The notes under the pieces are model-generated. The model searched no databases and was not told the origin of the DNA. It saw only the letters and a list, made by a program, of their open reading frames with translations. Positions 49,596-57,457 of a stretch of 64,000 nt of DNA are shown here, in pieces. Origin of the DNA: Mycobacterium sp. ELW1. Its GTDB lineage: Bacteria; Actinomycetota; Actinomycetes; Mycobacteriales; Mycobacteriaceae. Numbering within the stretch: the first letter of the stretch is position 1; each line of letters begins with the position of its first letter. The stretch lies in the NCBI RefSeq assembly GCF_008329905.1, contig NZ_CP032155.1:1-64000 (forward strand), given 5' to 3'. Both the position numbers and the translations under genes were made by a program.

Positions 49596-51032
49596 GTGGC
49601 AAGTTACCAAGACCTGCTCGACGTGATCGCCCGCGTCGGCGCGGTCACCGGTGACAGCCGGGCCTGGCTGACGGGGCTCTCGGACACCGACCTCGCCACG
49701 ATCACCAGTCCGGTCAGCGTCGTGTCGCCGAGCGCAATCGACAACGTAGTGGCCAAGATTCGTGATCAGCATCGTGCGGCCTTCGACACTCCACCCGTCG
49801 GCCAGCCTCCGGGTGTGGGGGAGGGGCTGGCCGCCGAGGCCATTCGCACGGCCGAAACATCACTGGCACAGCAGAATTCGATGAGTGCGCAGCTCGACCT
49901 TCAGGTGATCACCGCGGTACTCAATGCGCACGCCGTCCACTCGGCCGGCCGGGACGCCCTCGATGGCCTGCAGCGGGACATCGAGGCCGCCGTCGCGGCC
50001 CGCACCGACCTCGACACCCCGGCCGGTGCCCGTGCGTTCCAGCGGTATCTGATCGACAAGTTGCGCGACATCAAGACCGTGGTGGAGACCGCGGGACTGG
50101 ACGCCACCTCGAAGGCATCGTTGGCGGCGGCGCTGGCATCGCTGTACGTCGGCGCCACCCCCGACGCCGAGGCCGAGACTGAACACGACGCCGCACCGAA
50201 GCCGGCGGCCGCGAAACCGGCTGCTGAGCGGGCCGTCGACATCCCGTCGGATCTCGGCTCGGACCCGTTGGCCGACGCCCTGCTGCCCGACGACCTGTTG
50301 CCTGACGACCTCGCGCCGCCGCCGGCTGACCCCGGCGCTGCCGCCCAGCCGGTCCCCGCGCCGATGATCCCGCCGATGGCCGCGATCCCCGCGATGGGCG
50401 GCGGATCCGGTGGGGGTGTGCCGGCCGGCCCCAGCCCCGTGCCGCCGGCGTTCGACACCCTCACCCCGGCGCGGCTGCCGTCCGCCGATACCTTTGACCT
50501 GCTCGACGACCCATTGTCGGAGGAGCCGATCGATGACACCCAGCCCGAACCGGAGCCCGGCGAGGACACCAACGCCGCGGCAGAACCCGATGTGCCGGCT
50601 TCCGACGAGCCGACCGTCGTCACCCTGCCCAATGGTGAAACGGTGACCGCGCCGACGCCTCAACTGGCGGCAGCCATCACCGCCGCGCTGTCCGGGACAT
50701 CCATCCCGGAGGCGTTCCGGCAGCAAGGCATCACGATCCCGCCGCCGGGCACCGCGGTGTCACATCCCGTCGACGCGGCCCGGGTATTGCCCGGTGACAT
50801 CGGGATGCTGACCGACCGGCATGCGCTGGCGTTGGGCAACGGCAAAGCCGTGCTCAACAACCAGATCCAGCCCATTGCCAGCGTCGCGGGCCCGAGCTTT
50901 CTAGGGTGGGAGCATCCGCCGGGACCAGATGACGAGACGACGACCCAGGGGTCTGCTCACAAAGACCAGCCCGACCAGCCGGCTCCGACCCGGCCGGCGG
51001 TGACAGCCGGCCCGCCGGCGATAGGAGAGTGA
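49596..51032 (+). CDS. DUF4226-like large protein (Rv0026-like)
   Basis: The 478-residue product has three parts. An N-terminal helical domain (about 1-190) includes a stretch homologous to the Rv0025-like protein. A disordered Pro/Ala/Asp-rich linker (about 190-330) follows. The conserved C-terminal domain (about 335-450) has NGETVTAPTPQLAAAITAAL, QQGITIPPPGTAV and PGDIGMLTDRHALALGNGKAVLNNQIQPI. That last block resembles the His half of NlpC/P60. It starts at GTG 49596. No signal peptide is seen. Position matches Rv0026; the function is unknown. Confidence 0.75.
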   Translation: MASYQDLLDVIARVGAVTGDSRAWLTGLSDTDLATITSPVSVVSPSAIDNVVAKIRDQHRAAFDTPPVGQPPGVGEGLAAEAIRTAETSLAQQNSMSAQLDLQVITAVLNAHAVHSAGRDALDGLQRDIEAAVAARTDLDTPAGARAFQRYLIDKLRDIKTVVETAGLDATSKASLAAALASLYVGATPDAEAETEHDAAPKPAAAKPAAERAVDIPSDLGSDPLADALLPDDLLPDDLAPPPADPGAAAQPVPAPMIPPMAAIPAMGGGSGGGVPAGPSPVPPAFDTLTPARLPSADTFDLLDDPLSEEPIDDTQPEPEPGEDTNAAAEPDVPASDEPTVVTLPNGETVTAPTPQLAAAITAALSGTSIPEAFRQQGITIPPPGTAVSHPVDAARVLPGDIGMLTDRHALALGNGKAVLNNQIQPIASVAGPSFLGWEHPPGPDDETTTQGSAHKDQPDQPAPTRPAVTAGPPAIGE

Positions 51033-51033
51033 C

Positions 51034-51351
51034 ATGGCAGAGCGCATCCACGTGGTGCCCGACGAGCTGCGCCGCGCGGCCCGCGACCACCAGGACACCG
51101 CCGATCAGCTGAGCACCGTGCCGGTGGGGCACGCCGACATCCTCGCCAGTCTCGACTCGCTGGGTCCGATCTTCGGTGAGCTGCGCGACGCCGGCCGCGA
51201 ACTGCTGGACCAGCGGCGTGCCTGCTACGAGCAACAGGCCGCGGCCCACGCCGAACTCGCGACCAACCTGCGCCACGCCGCCGATGTCTGGGAACACCAG
51301 GACAGCGCCGCTGCCGCCGAGCTCGGCCGCATCACCCAGGACGGTTCATGA
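51034..51351 (+). CDS. EspC-like type VII secretion protein (DUF2580)
   Basis: The 105-residue product matches Rv0027 and the EspC/DUF2580 family. It has an N-terminal VVPDELRRAARDHQDTADQL helix, a GP turn near residue 44, a second helix and an Ala-rich end. The export-signal position has W86-E-H-Q-D90, a W-x-x-x-D version of the type VII YxxxD/E motif. It starts at ATG 51034, one base after the Rv0026-like stop, and overlaps the next gene (ATGA). Secretion through an ESX system is inferred from family. Confidence 0.8.
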   Translation: MAERIHVVPDELRRAARDHQDTADQLSTVPVGHADILASLDSLGPIFGELRDAGRELLDQRRACYEQQAAAHAELATNLRHAADVWEHQDSAAAAELGRITQDGS

Positions 51352-51653
51352 CCGAACCGGATCCCGAATTCGACGCGGCCCATCCCAGCGGGCACATCCT
51401 GTTCCGGTCGTGCCGGGGCGGTTATCTGCACAGCGTCGCGCTGGCCGAACCCGCGATGGACGCGGACGCGCAGACCCTGGCGCAGGGCATCCTGCTGACC
51501 GCGGACGTGTCGTATCTGAAAGCGCTGATGCAGGTTCGCGCCGAGATCCTGGCGGCGGGCCACACCCCGTCCGACGATGTGGCAAGCGGCCGCGACCTCG
51601 AGCTGGCCGCCGAGGCGTTGCGCCGGCATCGGCTGCGGCCCGACGAATCCTGA
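51348..51653 (+). CDS. DUF2694-like small protein (Rv0028-like)
   Basis: The 101-residue product begins MTEPDPEFDAAHPSGHILFRSCRGGYLHSVALAEPAMDADAQTLAQGILLTADVSYLKALMQVR in family order, and ends in a short helix (DLELAAEALRRHRL). Small proteins of this type follow EspC-like genes in mycobacteria, and the position equals Rv0028. The beta-rich start resembles ESX-associated partner proteins. It starts at ATG 51348, overlapping the EspC-like stop, so the two are probably made together. Confidence 0.75.
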   Translation: MTEPDPEFDAAHPSGHILFRSCRGGYLHSVALAEPAMDADAQTLAQGILLTADVSYLKALMQVRAEILAAGHTPSDDVASGRDLELAAEALRRHRLRPDES

Positions 51654-51657
51654 GCGG

Positions 51658-51783
51658 TTACCGGTCGCCGTCGGCGGAGACAACCTCCGGCGGCGCAACG
51701 GGATTCGGGCCGAACAGCTCCCGCGCCCGCTGCAGCAGGGCCCGCACCTCGTCGAGTTGTTGCTGCAGCAGCGAGTCACCCAT
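51658..51783 (-). CDS. 41-residue protein convergent with the EspC-like operon
   Basis: An ATG-to-TAA frame encodes MGDSLLQQQLDEVRALLQRA, then RELFGPNPVAPPEVVSADGDR. The first half is an ideal amphipathic leucine-heptad helix and the rest a short Pro-rich tail. Third positions are almost all G or C. The stop lies 4 bp from the Rv0028-like stop. It is too short for many gene callers. It may form a small coiled-coil partner; function is unknown. Confidence 0.6.
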   Translation of the reverse strand: MGDSLLQQQLDEVRALLQRARELFGPNPVAPPEVVSADGDR

Positions 51784-51820
51784 GCCCGGTACGTTATCCA
51801 CCGCGCCGGGCCGGCACAAT

Positions 51821-53074
51821 TCACCCGCGGACGCGGGGGATCTCAGCGTTGATGCGGTCCAGTACGTCGGTGTAGCGGCGCGCTTCGCGGTGCTGTCCGG
51901 GTTTACCGCTGCTGATCAGCCCGACCGATAGCCGTCGTTCCGGATCGGCCCAGACCGCGATGTTGGTCAGCCCGGTGTGGCCGAATGCGGCACCCGCATC
52001 GCGTCCGAACGGCCCGAATCGGGTGGACCCGAGCATGTAGCCGGTGCCCCAGCGCATCGGCGCGAACCCGGTCGCGATGTCGGGCCGCAGCCGCCGCGCG
52101 GGTGCCGTCGCCGCGCGTAGCGTCTCCGGCCGCATGACCCGGACGCCATCGAGTTCACCGCCGCGACAGAGGATTTCGGCGAACCGGGACAATTCGTCGG
52201 CGTTGGACACGGTGCTCGACGACGGGACGACACCGGTGAGGAACAGCGGGGTGTTGGAGAACGGGATGATCTGTTGCGGGGTACCGCCGACGGCGGCCCG
52301 GAACGCCTTGGCGATCGGCGCCGGCAGTGGTTTACCCGTGACGTGGCTCGGCGCGACCAGCGGGACATCCTGTTCTGCCACGCCGTAGTTCGTCCACCGG
52401 AAACCCAGTGGGTCGAGGATGTCCTCGGCGAGGATGTCGCGGATGTTGCGCCCGGTTGCGGCCGAGACGATCTCGCGGACGAGCGGACCCCAGGTCAGCC
52501 CGTGGTAGATGTGCATCAGGCCCGGCCGGTGAATGGGCTTGAGCTCACCGAGTTTCTCGCGCGCGTAGGCACTCTCGTTCATCCGCTTGAGATCCGGACG
52601 CGGCCCGGTGGCGAACGGCACGCCGGCGCTGTGGGTGATCACGTGACGGATTGTGGTGCGGTCCTTGCCGTGGCTGGTGTAGTTCGGCAGGTAGTCACAG
52701 ACCCGGTCGTCGAGGGAGAACTCGCCCCGCTCGACGAGCATGTGCACCACCGTCGTGCTGATGGCCTTGGCCGCGGAGTACACACAGAACGGGGTTTCGA
52801 CGGTGACCGGCAGCTTCTCGGCGTCCGGCGGGTCGGCAGGACCGTTGCCCCAACCGTGGCCGATCGCGCGGTTGAGCACCGTTTTTCCGTTGTGCCGCAG
52901 GCACAGTTGGATGGCGGGGTGCATGCCCGCGGCGTACCAGTGCCGCACCGATTCCCAGATCCGGTCGGCGGTGGCCGCCGAGATGTCGGTGCGGTCCTCG
53001 ACGCCGACGTCGGTGACGGCGTCGAGGTCGGTCGGGACGCGGATCCGGCCGTCCCCGGCGGGGGAGTGGCTCAC
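51821..53074 (-). CDS. Serine hydrolase, beta-lactamase/LipE-like
   Basis: The 417-residue product has the class C beta-lactamase/esterase fold. The nucleophile motif SxxK is YSAAKAIS, the Tyr motif is YHGLTWG (YxN variant), and the C-terminal HTG motif is [12 protein letters not shown]. No signal peptide is visible, so it is probably an intracellular esterase rather than a drug-destroying lactamase. It resembles LipE-type proteins. It starts at ATG 53074, overlapping the nitrobindin stop by 4 nt. Confidence 0.85.
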   Translation of the reverse strand: MSHSPAGDGRIRVPTDLDAVTDVGVEDRTDISAATADRIWESVRHWYAAGMHPAIQLCLRHNGKTVLNRAIGHGWGNGPADPPDAEKLPVTVETPFCVYSAAKAISTTVVHMLVERGEFSLDDRVCDYLPNYTSHGKDRTTIRHVITHSAGVPFATGPRPDLKRMNESAYAREKLGELKPIHRPGLMHIYHGLTWGPLVREIVSAATGRNIRDILAEDILDPLGFRWTNYGVAEQDVPLVAPSHVTGKPLPAPIAKAFRAAVGGTPQQIIPFSNTPLFLTGVVPSSSTVSNADELSRFAEILCRGGELDGVRVMRPETLRAATAPARRLRPDIATGFAPMRWGTGYMLGSTRFGPFGRDAGAAFGHTGLTNIAVWADPERRLSVGLISSGKPGQHREARRYTDVLDRINAEIPRVRG

Positions 53075-53556
53075 CCCTGCTGCCTGTGCAGGGTCGCGGC
53101 CAGATGGTGGGTGAGCGGCACACCGACGGCGGCCATCCGCACGCTGTAGGTGAGCTCGTCACCGGTGAGGTGGAACGAACGGCTCAGGGCGGTAACACTT
53201 TTCGCCGAGCCGGAGAGTCCGATGGCGGTGGAGTCGACCTCGATGGTCAGGCCGTCGTCGTTGGCCGACAGCGTTCCTTCGTCGATCTCGGTGACCCCGG
53301 TGGGATGGGCGAGCACGAGTTCGATCCGGCCGGGCGCCGGCGCCCGGATGTAGCCGGTCTCGGCGTGTAGTGGACGACCGTCGTCGCCGGCCCGGGTCCG
53401 TTGTGCGTAGGTCAGGAACGGCTTGCCGACGTGCCCTACCGTGATCTCCTCGAGGTAGCGAAACGTCTCGATGGTGGGATACTCGCCGGTGCCGGACCCG
53501 GTCCAGGTACCCAGCAGCGGAGCCAGGACCGCGATGTCGGGATGAAGCTCGGGCAC
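53071..53556 (-). CDS. Nitrobindin-family haem protein
   Basis: The 161-residue product is a ten-strand beta barrel of the nitrobindin (FABP-like, peroxynitrite isomerase) family. The signature [23 protein letters not shown] is near the start, and the haem-ligand His is in the C-terminal [12 protein letters not shown]. Mycobacterial relatives isomerise peroxynitrite to nitrate. It lies upstream of, and overlaps, the serine hydrolase gene. Confidence 0.87.
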   Translation of the reverse strand: MPELHPDIAVLAPLLGTWTGSGTGEYPTIETFRYLEEITVGHVGKPFLTYAQRTRAGDDGRPLHAETGYIRAPAPGRIELVLAHPTGVTEIDEGTLSANDDGLTIEVDSTAIGLSGSAKSVTALSRSFHLTGDELTYSVRMAAVGVPLTHHLAATLHRQQG

Positions 53557-53580
53557 GATGCCCAGGGTACGGCCCGCGAT

Positions 53581-53988
53581 CTACATCGGGCCGACGAGCT
53601 CGACCCAGTTGCCGTCCGGGTCGGCGACGAACATCCAGCCCATACCGGGGACGGGCGCGAACTCGGCCAGTTCCTGCGCAATCTCGTATGCGGCGGCCTT
53701 CACCTGTTCGGCCGCCTTGGTCACGCTGGCCACCACCACGGTGTAGTAGCGGATCCCCGCAGCGGCCGGACCCCCGCCCGGTGTCGCGGGTGCGGCCGGC
53801 GGCTGGTCGAGAGTGATCAGCTTGAGCACGTTGTCACCGAGCGCGTAGCGCTTCATGGTTCCGCCGGGGAAATCGAGGTCGCCGGTGAAGGGCAGGCCCA
53901 GGAAGTTCTCGTAGAACTCGACCATCGGACCCAGGTTGGTGGTGACCAAACCGACTTCGATGTTCTTGGCGAGTAGCTCGATGGCCAT
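53581..53988 (-). CDS. VOC/glyoxalase-fold protein, copy A
   Basis: The 135-residue product is a single vicinal-oxygen-chelate unit pair: VGLVTTNLGPMVEFYENFLGLPF at the start and MFVADPDGNWVELVG at the end, with possible metal ligands Glu and His/Glu. ATG 53988 has AGAGGA upstream. It is about 65-70% similar by eye to the next gene, a tandem duplicate. Glyoxalase, dioxygenase or resistance functions are all possible. Confidence 0.8.
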   Translation of the reverse strand: MAIELLAKNIEVGLVTTNLGPMVEFYENFLGLPFTGDLDFPGGTMKRYALGDNVLKLITLDQPPAAPATPGGGPAAAGIRYYTVVVASVTKAAEQVKAAAYEIAQELAEFAPVPGMGWMFVADPDGNWVELVGPM

Positions 53989-54035
53989 GGTGTTCCTCTG
54001 CGTTGAGTAGGTGACGTCGGACGGATAAGTGGTGC

Positions 54036-54443
54036 TCAGATCGGGCCGGCGAGCTCGACCCAGTTGCCGTCGGGGTCGGCCACGAAGAACCACCCGATGC
54101 CGGGCAGGGCGGTGAATTCGGTGAGCGGCTCGACGATGTCGTACCCGGCGGCCGTGACCTGCGCGGCCGCCTCGGTGACGTTCGTGACCACCAGCGAGAT
54201 GTAGCGAACACCGGTCTGCGCGCGTCCACCGCCGGGGGTGAGGTCTGCGGGAGGCGGCTGGTCGTAGGTCACGAGTTTGAGGGTGTTGTCACCGATCAGG
54301 TAGCGCTTCATGGTGCCGCCGGGAAAGTCGAGGTCGAGCTGAAACGGCAGCCCGAGGAAGTTCTCGTAGAACTCGACCATCGGACCCAGATTGGTGGTCA
54401 CCAGACCGATCTCGACACTGGGGGCGAGTAGCTCGACGGCCAT
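54036..54443 (-). CDS. VOC/glyoxalase-fold protein, copy B
   Basis: The 135-residue product closely parallels copy A (IGLVTTNLGPMVEFYENFLGLPF, then FFVADPDGNWVELAGPI). I chose ATG 54443 because it aligns with copy A's start. An in-frame ATG at 54467, just after the methyltransferase stop, would add eight residues and is possible through coupling. The family function is broad, so the substrate is not assigned. Confidence 0.78.
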   Translation of the reverse strand: MAVELLAPSVEIGLVTTNLGPMVEFYENFLGLPFQLDLDFPGGTMKRYLIGDNTLKLVTYDQPPPADLTPGGGRAQTGVRYISLVVTNVTEAAAQVTAAGYDIVEPLTEFTALPGIGWFFVADPDGNWVELAGPI

Positions 54444-54470
54444 GGTGTCGAAGGATACGGCCCGCATCGG

Positions 54471-55112
54471 TCAGGGCGCGGGCTTCGTCCCGATCGTGAT
54501 GAGGTCGAACACGGCTTTGGTCCACAGCGGCCGGTGCACCCGGTGCTGGTCGCTGATCGTGAAACCGGCGTCGGTGAACAGGGTGCGCATCTCCTGCGCC
54601 GACGGGTTGTGCGCGGCACTGGCCGGCGAGTTGGTCAGCTGGCCGATCAGCGGAAGTTGCGGCGGGCTGATCGTCGCGACCGCCGCCAGACCACCGGGCC
54701 GCAGCACGCGGTGGAATTCGCGCATCGCCGCCGGCTGGTCGAAGAAGTGAAAGGCCGATGTCGACACGACGGCGTCGAGCGAGGCGTCGTCGAACGGCAA
54801 TTGTTCGGCCGGCCCCTTGCGCCACTGCACCCTCGGGTCGCGTGCCTTGGCCTGCTTGAGCATGCCGTCGGACATGTCGACCCCGTACACCTCGTCGGGC
54901 TGCAGCTCGGCTTCGATGCGAGCAGCCAGAATTCCTGTGCCGCAGGCAATGTCAGCAATCCGGCAGGCACCGTGGGCGCGCAGCTGGTCGATCACCTCGT
55001 CTTGGGCTGGCTGGTATACCCATTGCTGCAGACGGGGATGGTCGTAGAGCGGAGCGGCGACGGTCCAGAACCGTGTCACCAGGTCGTTCAGATTGCGACC
55101 GTGTGTCGCCAT
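54471..55112 (-). CDS. Class I SAM-dependent methyltransferase
   Basis: The 213-residue product has the SAM-binding motif I IADIACGTGILAARIE, motif II VYGVDMSDGMLKQA, and FDDASLDAVVSTSAFHFFDQP with RVLRPGG after it, the methyltransferase type 11 pattern. It is a UbiE/COQ5-like small-molecule methyltransferase. It lies upstream of the two VOC genes on the same strand, so they may be co-transcribed. The substrate is unknown. Confidence 0.85.
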   Translation of the reverse strand: MATHGRNLNDLVTRFWTVAAPLYDHPRLQQWVYQPAQDEVIDQLRAHGACRIADIACGTGILAARIEAELQPDEVYGVDMSDGMLKQAKARDPRVQWRKGPAEQLPFDDASLDAVVSTSAFHFFDQPAAMREFHRVLRPGGLAAVATISPPQLPLIGQLTNSPASAAHNPSAQEMRTLFTDAGFTISDQHRVHRPLWTKAVFDLITIGTKPAP

Positions 55113-55165
55113 GGCTGCTCGCCTTCGCTAGAACCGATCAAATCAGTCTAGGAACGCGCAGCCGG

Positions 55166-55606
55166 CTACTTCGACAGCGGGGCCAACTGTAGGTGGGTAT
55201 GCGGGCCGCGGGCGAGCGCGGCCACCGCCGAGACGATGTTGCCCGCCGTCGTGACCAGCCCCTCCGGATCGCAGACCCGCAGCACGCGGGCAACCGCGGG
55301 GCCGGGGACCAACACCCAGTCGATCCCGCGCCGCGAGCACCGCACTGTGAGGGTGTGCAGCGCCGAGAACCCGTCCGTCGCGAAGAAGTCGAGCTTAGAC
55401 AGGTCGATCACGAGCTGCTGGTATCCCGAGACGTTGTCCTCGACGTAGCCGAGCAAGTCACCGGCGTTCGAGGCGTCCACCTCGCCGGCTGCCGCGATGA
55501 GCACGGTCGTCGCGCTGAGCTCTCTGGATCGGAAGATTCCACGATCCGTGCGATCGCGACCCAGGCGGGTGACAGCCAAGGGTGTCGCGGTGGTGGCTAA
55601 AGTCAT
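55166..55606 (-). CDS. STAS-domain anti-sigma-factor antagonist-like protein
   Basis: The 146-residue product is a STAS domain: AAGEVDASNAGDLLGYVED, then QQLVIDLSKLDFFATDGFSALHTL, then WVLVPGPAVARVLRVC. At the phosphorylation loop the usual DSSG is replaced by ATDG, so the phosphorylatable Ser becomes Asp. ATG 55606 has GGAGG upstream. Control of an alternative sigma factor (SigF-type network) is inferred from family only. Confidence 0.82.
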   Translation of the reverse strand: MTLATTATPLAVTRLGRDRTDRGIFRSRELSATTVLIAAAGEVDASNAGDLLGYVEDNVSGYQQLVIDLSKLDFFATDGFSALHTLTVRCSRRGIDWVLVPGPAVARVLRVCDPEGLVTTAGNIVSAVAALARGPHTHLQLAPLSK

Positions 55607-56064
55607 GGCGCCTCCATCAGTGGTACTCCGCGATGCCGGATTTGCCTGCCGAAGCTGTTCGAATCGACGCTTCGTGCGAAAGTTCTCGAGCCCTCGCGCG
55701 CTGGCGTCTCCGGGCGGCTGTGAACTCAACCTGGGGGAAATGTACTACGGAATCAGTTGCGTGGCTACAAATTGTCAGGGATAGCTATATGGGCACTTCA
55801 GAACCGATTCACGTCTCCCGGAAATGGCACGCGATGGTGCGGATATGGCAAATATTGACGCCGCTCGAAATTGAATCCGAAGGTTAGCTGCCGAAAAAAC
55901 CCGTTACCGCAGTCCAGCGGGTGTCCGGTGGTACTGGTCGGCCAGGGTGCGCTGGTCGGGCTCCGGCTACCCGACGACGGAATCCGTACCCCCGCCGCAG
56001 CGTCGGCAACGCCGTCGCGGATGCGGGGCCACCGGCCCGACACAGTATCTTCGGGGGCAGGACT
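55607..56064. other. Intergenic region between STAS and rhomboid genes
   Basis: This 458-bp gap separates divergent genes and is visibly AT-richer than the rest between about 55735 and 55910. It should carry the promoters of both. A small frame at 55789-55887 is open but has poor third-position GC and no good ribosome binding site. I see no tRNA, repeat or terminator with a U-tract. The rhomboid leader includes GGGGGCAGG at 56053-56061. Confidence 0.5.
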
Positions 56065-56928
56065 ATGAGCATCCCTTACACACCGCAAACTCCGGCGGGC
56101 ACTCCGACCTGTTACCGCCATCCCGACCGCCCGACCTATGTGCAATGCACCCGCTGTGGGCGGCCGATCTGCCCCGAGTGCATGCGCAGCGCCGCGGTCG
56201 GCCACCAATGCGTCGACTGCGTGGCAGCCGCCGGGCAGAGTGTGCGCCCGGCGCGCACCGGGGCCGGCGGCATCCTGCGCTCCGGCCTGCCGTATGTGAC
56301 GTATGCGCTGATCGCGGTCAACGTGGTGATGTTCGTGCTGCAGATGACGTCGAAGGACCTCCAGCGTGAGCTCGTGCTGTGGGCCCCCGGCGTTGCGGGA
56401 GGCGAGTATTTCCGCCTGATCACCTCGGCGTTCATGCATTACGGCGCCATGCATCTGCTGTTCAACATGTGGGCTCTGTACGTGATCGGCCCCCCGCTCG
56501 AGGCCTGGCTGGGCCGGCTGCGCTTCGGCGCGCTGTACGGTCTCAGCGCGCTCGGCGGGTCGGTGCTGGTGTACCTGCTCGCCCCGATCGGGGCGGCCAC
56601 CGCGGGCGCGTCGGGTGCGGTCTTCGGGTTGTTCGGGGCGACGTTCGTGGTGGCCAAGCGGCTCAATCTCGACGTGCGCTGGGTGGTCGTGCTCATCGGG
56701 ATCAACCTGGTGCTGACGTTCACCGTGCCGTCGATCAGTTGGCAGGGCCACGTCGGTGGCTTGATCACCGGGTCGCTGATCGCGGCGGTCTACACCTACG
56801 CCCCGCGGGAACGCCGCAACCTGGTGCAGGGCGGTGTCTCCGCGGCTGTGCTGGTGGTGTTCGCGGCGCTGATCTACTGGCGCACCGCGGAGTTGATCGG
56901 TCAGTACGGTGCGCTGATCACCGGCTGA
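56065..56928 (+). CDS. Rhomboid intramembrane protease with zinc-binding N-terminus
   Basis: The 287-residue product matches Rv0110. The N-terminal cytoplasmic part has a B-box-like cluster (CYRHPDRPTYVQCTRCGRPICPECM, then HQCVDCV). Six to seven transmembrane helices follow. The catalytic Ser183 lies in GASGAVFG and His229 in WQGHVGG. HLLFNMWAL is the typical helix-2 signature. It cleaves substrates inside the membrane. ATG 56065 was chosen over a longer frame lacking conservation. It is convergent with the next gene. Confidence 0.92.
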   Translation: MSIPYTPQTPAGTPTCYRHPDRPTYVQCTRCGRPICPECMRSAAVGHQCVDCVAAAGQSVRPARTGAGGILRSGLPYVTYALIAVNVVMFVLQMTSKDLQRELVLWAPGVAGGEYFRLITSAFMHYGAMHLLFNMWALYVIGPPLEAWLGRLRFGALYGLSALGGSVLVYLLAPIGAATAGASGAVFGLFGATFVVAKRLNLDVRWVVVLIGINLVLTFTVPSISWQGHVGGLITGSLIAAVYTYAPRERRNLVQGGVSAAVLVVFAALIYWRTAELIGQYGALITG

Positions 56929-56929
56929 C

Positions 56930-57382
56930 TCAGAGCCGGGTCAGCCAGAACGGGTAGGTGAAGGTTCCGCCCGGCGCCCCGTCGCAGCCGACGTCGAACG
57001 ACGATTCCATGGTTCCCGACAGCGTCTTGGCATCCCAGGTGAAGACATCGCGAGTGGGGATGACCGGACCGTAATAGATGTCGCCGCAGCGCAATCCGTC
57101 CGGATTGTCGACGGTCATCGTGTACTGCCCGTTGTTCAGTGTCGCGATCCCGTACCAGGGGTACGCCTTGGCGATCGGCATCGGGTTGGCCGAGACGCGC
57201 ACGCAGGTCGGCGAGAACACGATTTCTCCCGGGCACGGATTGGCGGCCCAGGCCCAGGTGTGGAAGTCCCGGCGGTCCGGGATGATGAAGTTGTAGTTGC
57301 CGGGCCACAGTTCTGCGGAAGCCGGCGGGGCCAACGTCACCGCCGCCGCCGTGAGCGCAATGCCTATCGCCAAAGTCCGCAA
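56930..57382 (-). CDS. Secreted protein of unknown function
   Basis: The 150-residue product has a Sec signal peptide (MRTLAIGIALTAAAVTLAPPASA, cleavage probable after residue 23). The mature domain has repeated aromatic and Cys positions (WPGNYNFIIPDRRDFHTWAWAANPCPGEIVFSPTCVRV and CGDIYYGP). This type of exported beta-rich protein is frequent in mycobacteria. No catalytic motif is seen. Its stop lies 1 bp from the rhomboid stop. Confidence 0.8.
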   Translation of the reverse strand: MRTLAIGIALTAAAVTLAPPASAELWPGNYNFIIPDRRDFHTWAWAANPCPGEIVFSPTCVRVSANPMPIAKAYPWYGIATLNNGQYTMTVDNPDGLRCGDIYYGPVIPTRDVFTWDAKTLSGTMESSFDVGCDGAPGGTFTYPFWLTRL

Positions 57383-57457
57383 CGCCCGGCTCCCTTCGTA
57401 GCTCCGCTGTAGAAATCTATGCTGTGCGACCGCGACAAATAAGTGGATTCCGCAATG

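Noticed and set aside
51794..51802. DnaA-like box TTATCCACC
   Set aside because: It has one mismatch, is isolated, and lies between two convergent gene ends, so a chance match is likely.
55789..55887. Possible 32-codon gene in the STAS-rhomboid gap
   Set aside because: Third codon positions lack the GC bias of neighbours, there is no Shine-Dalgarno, and no motif is seen.
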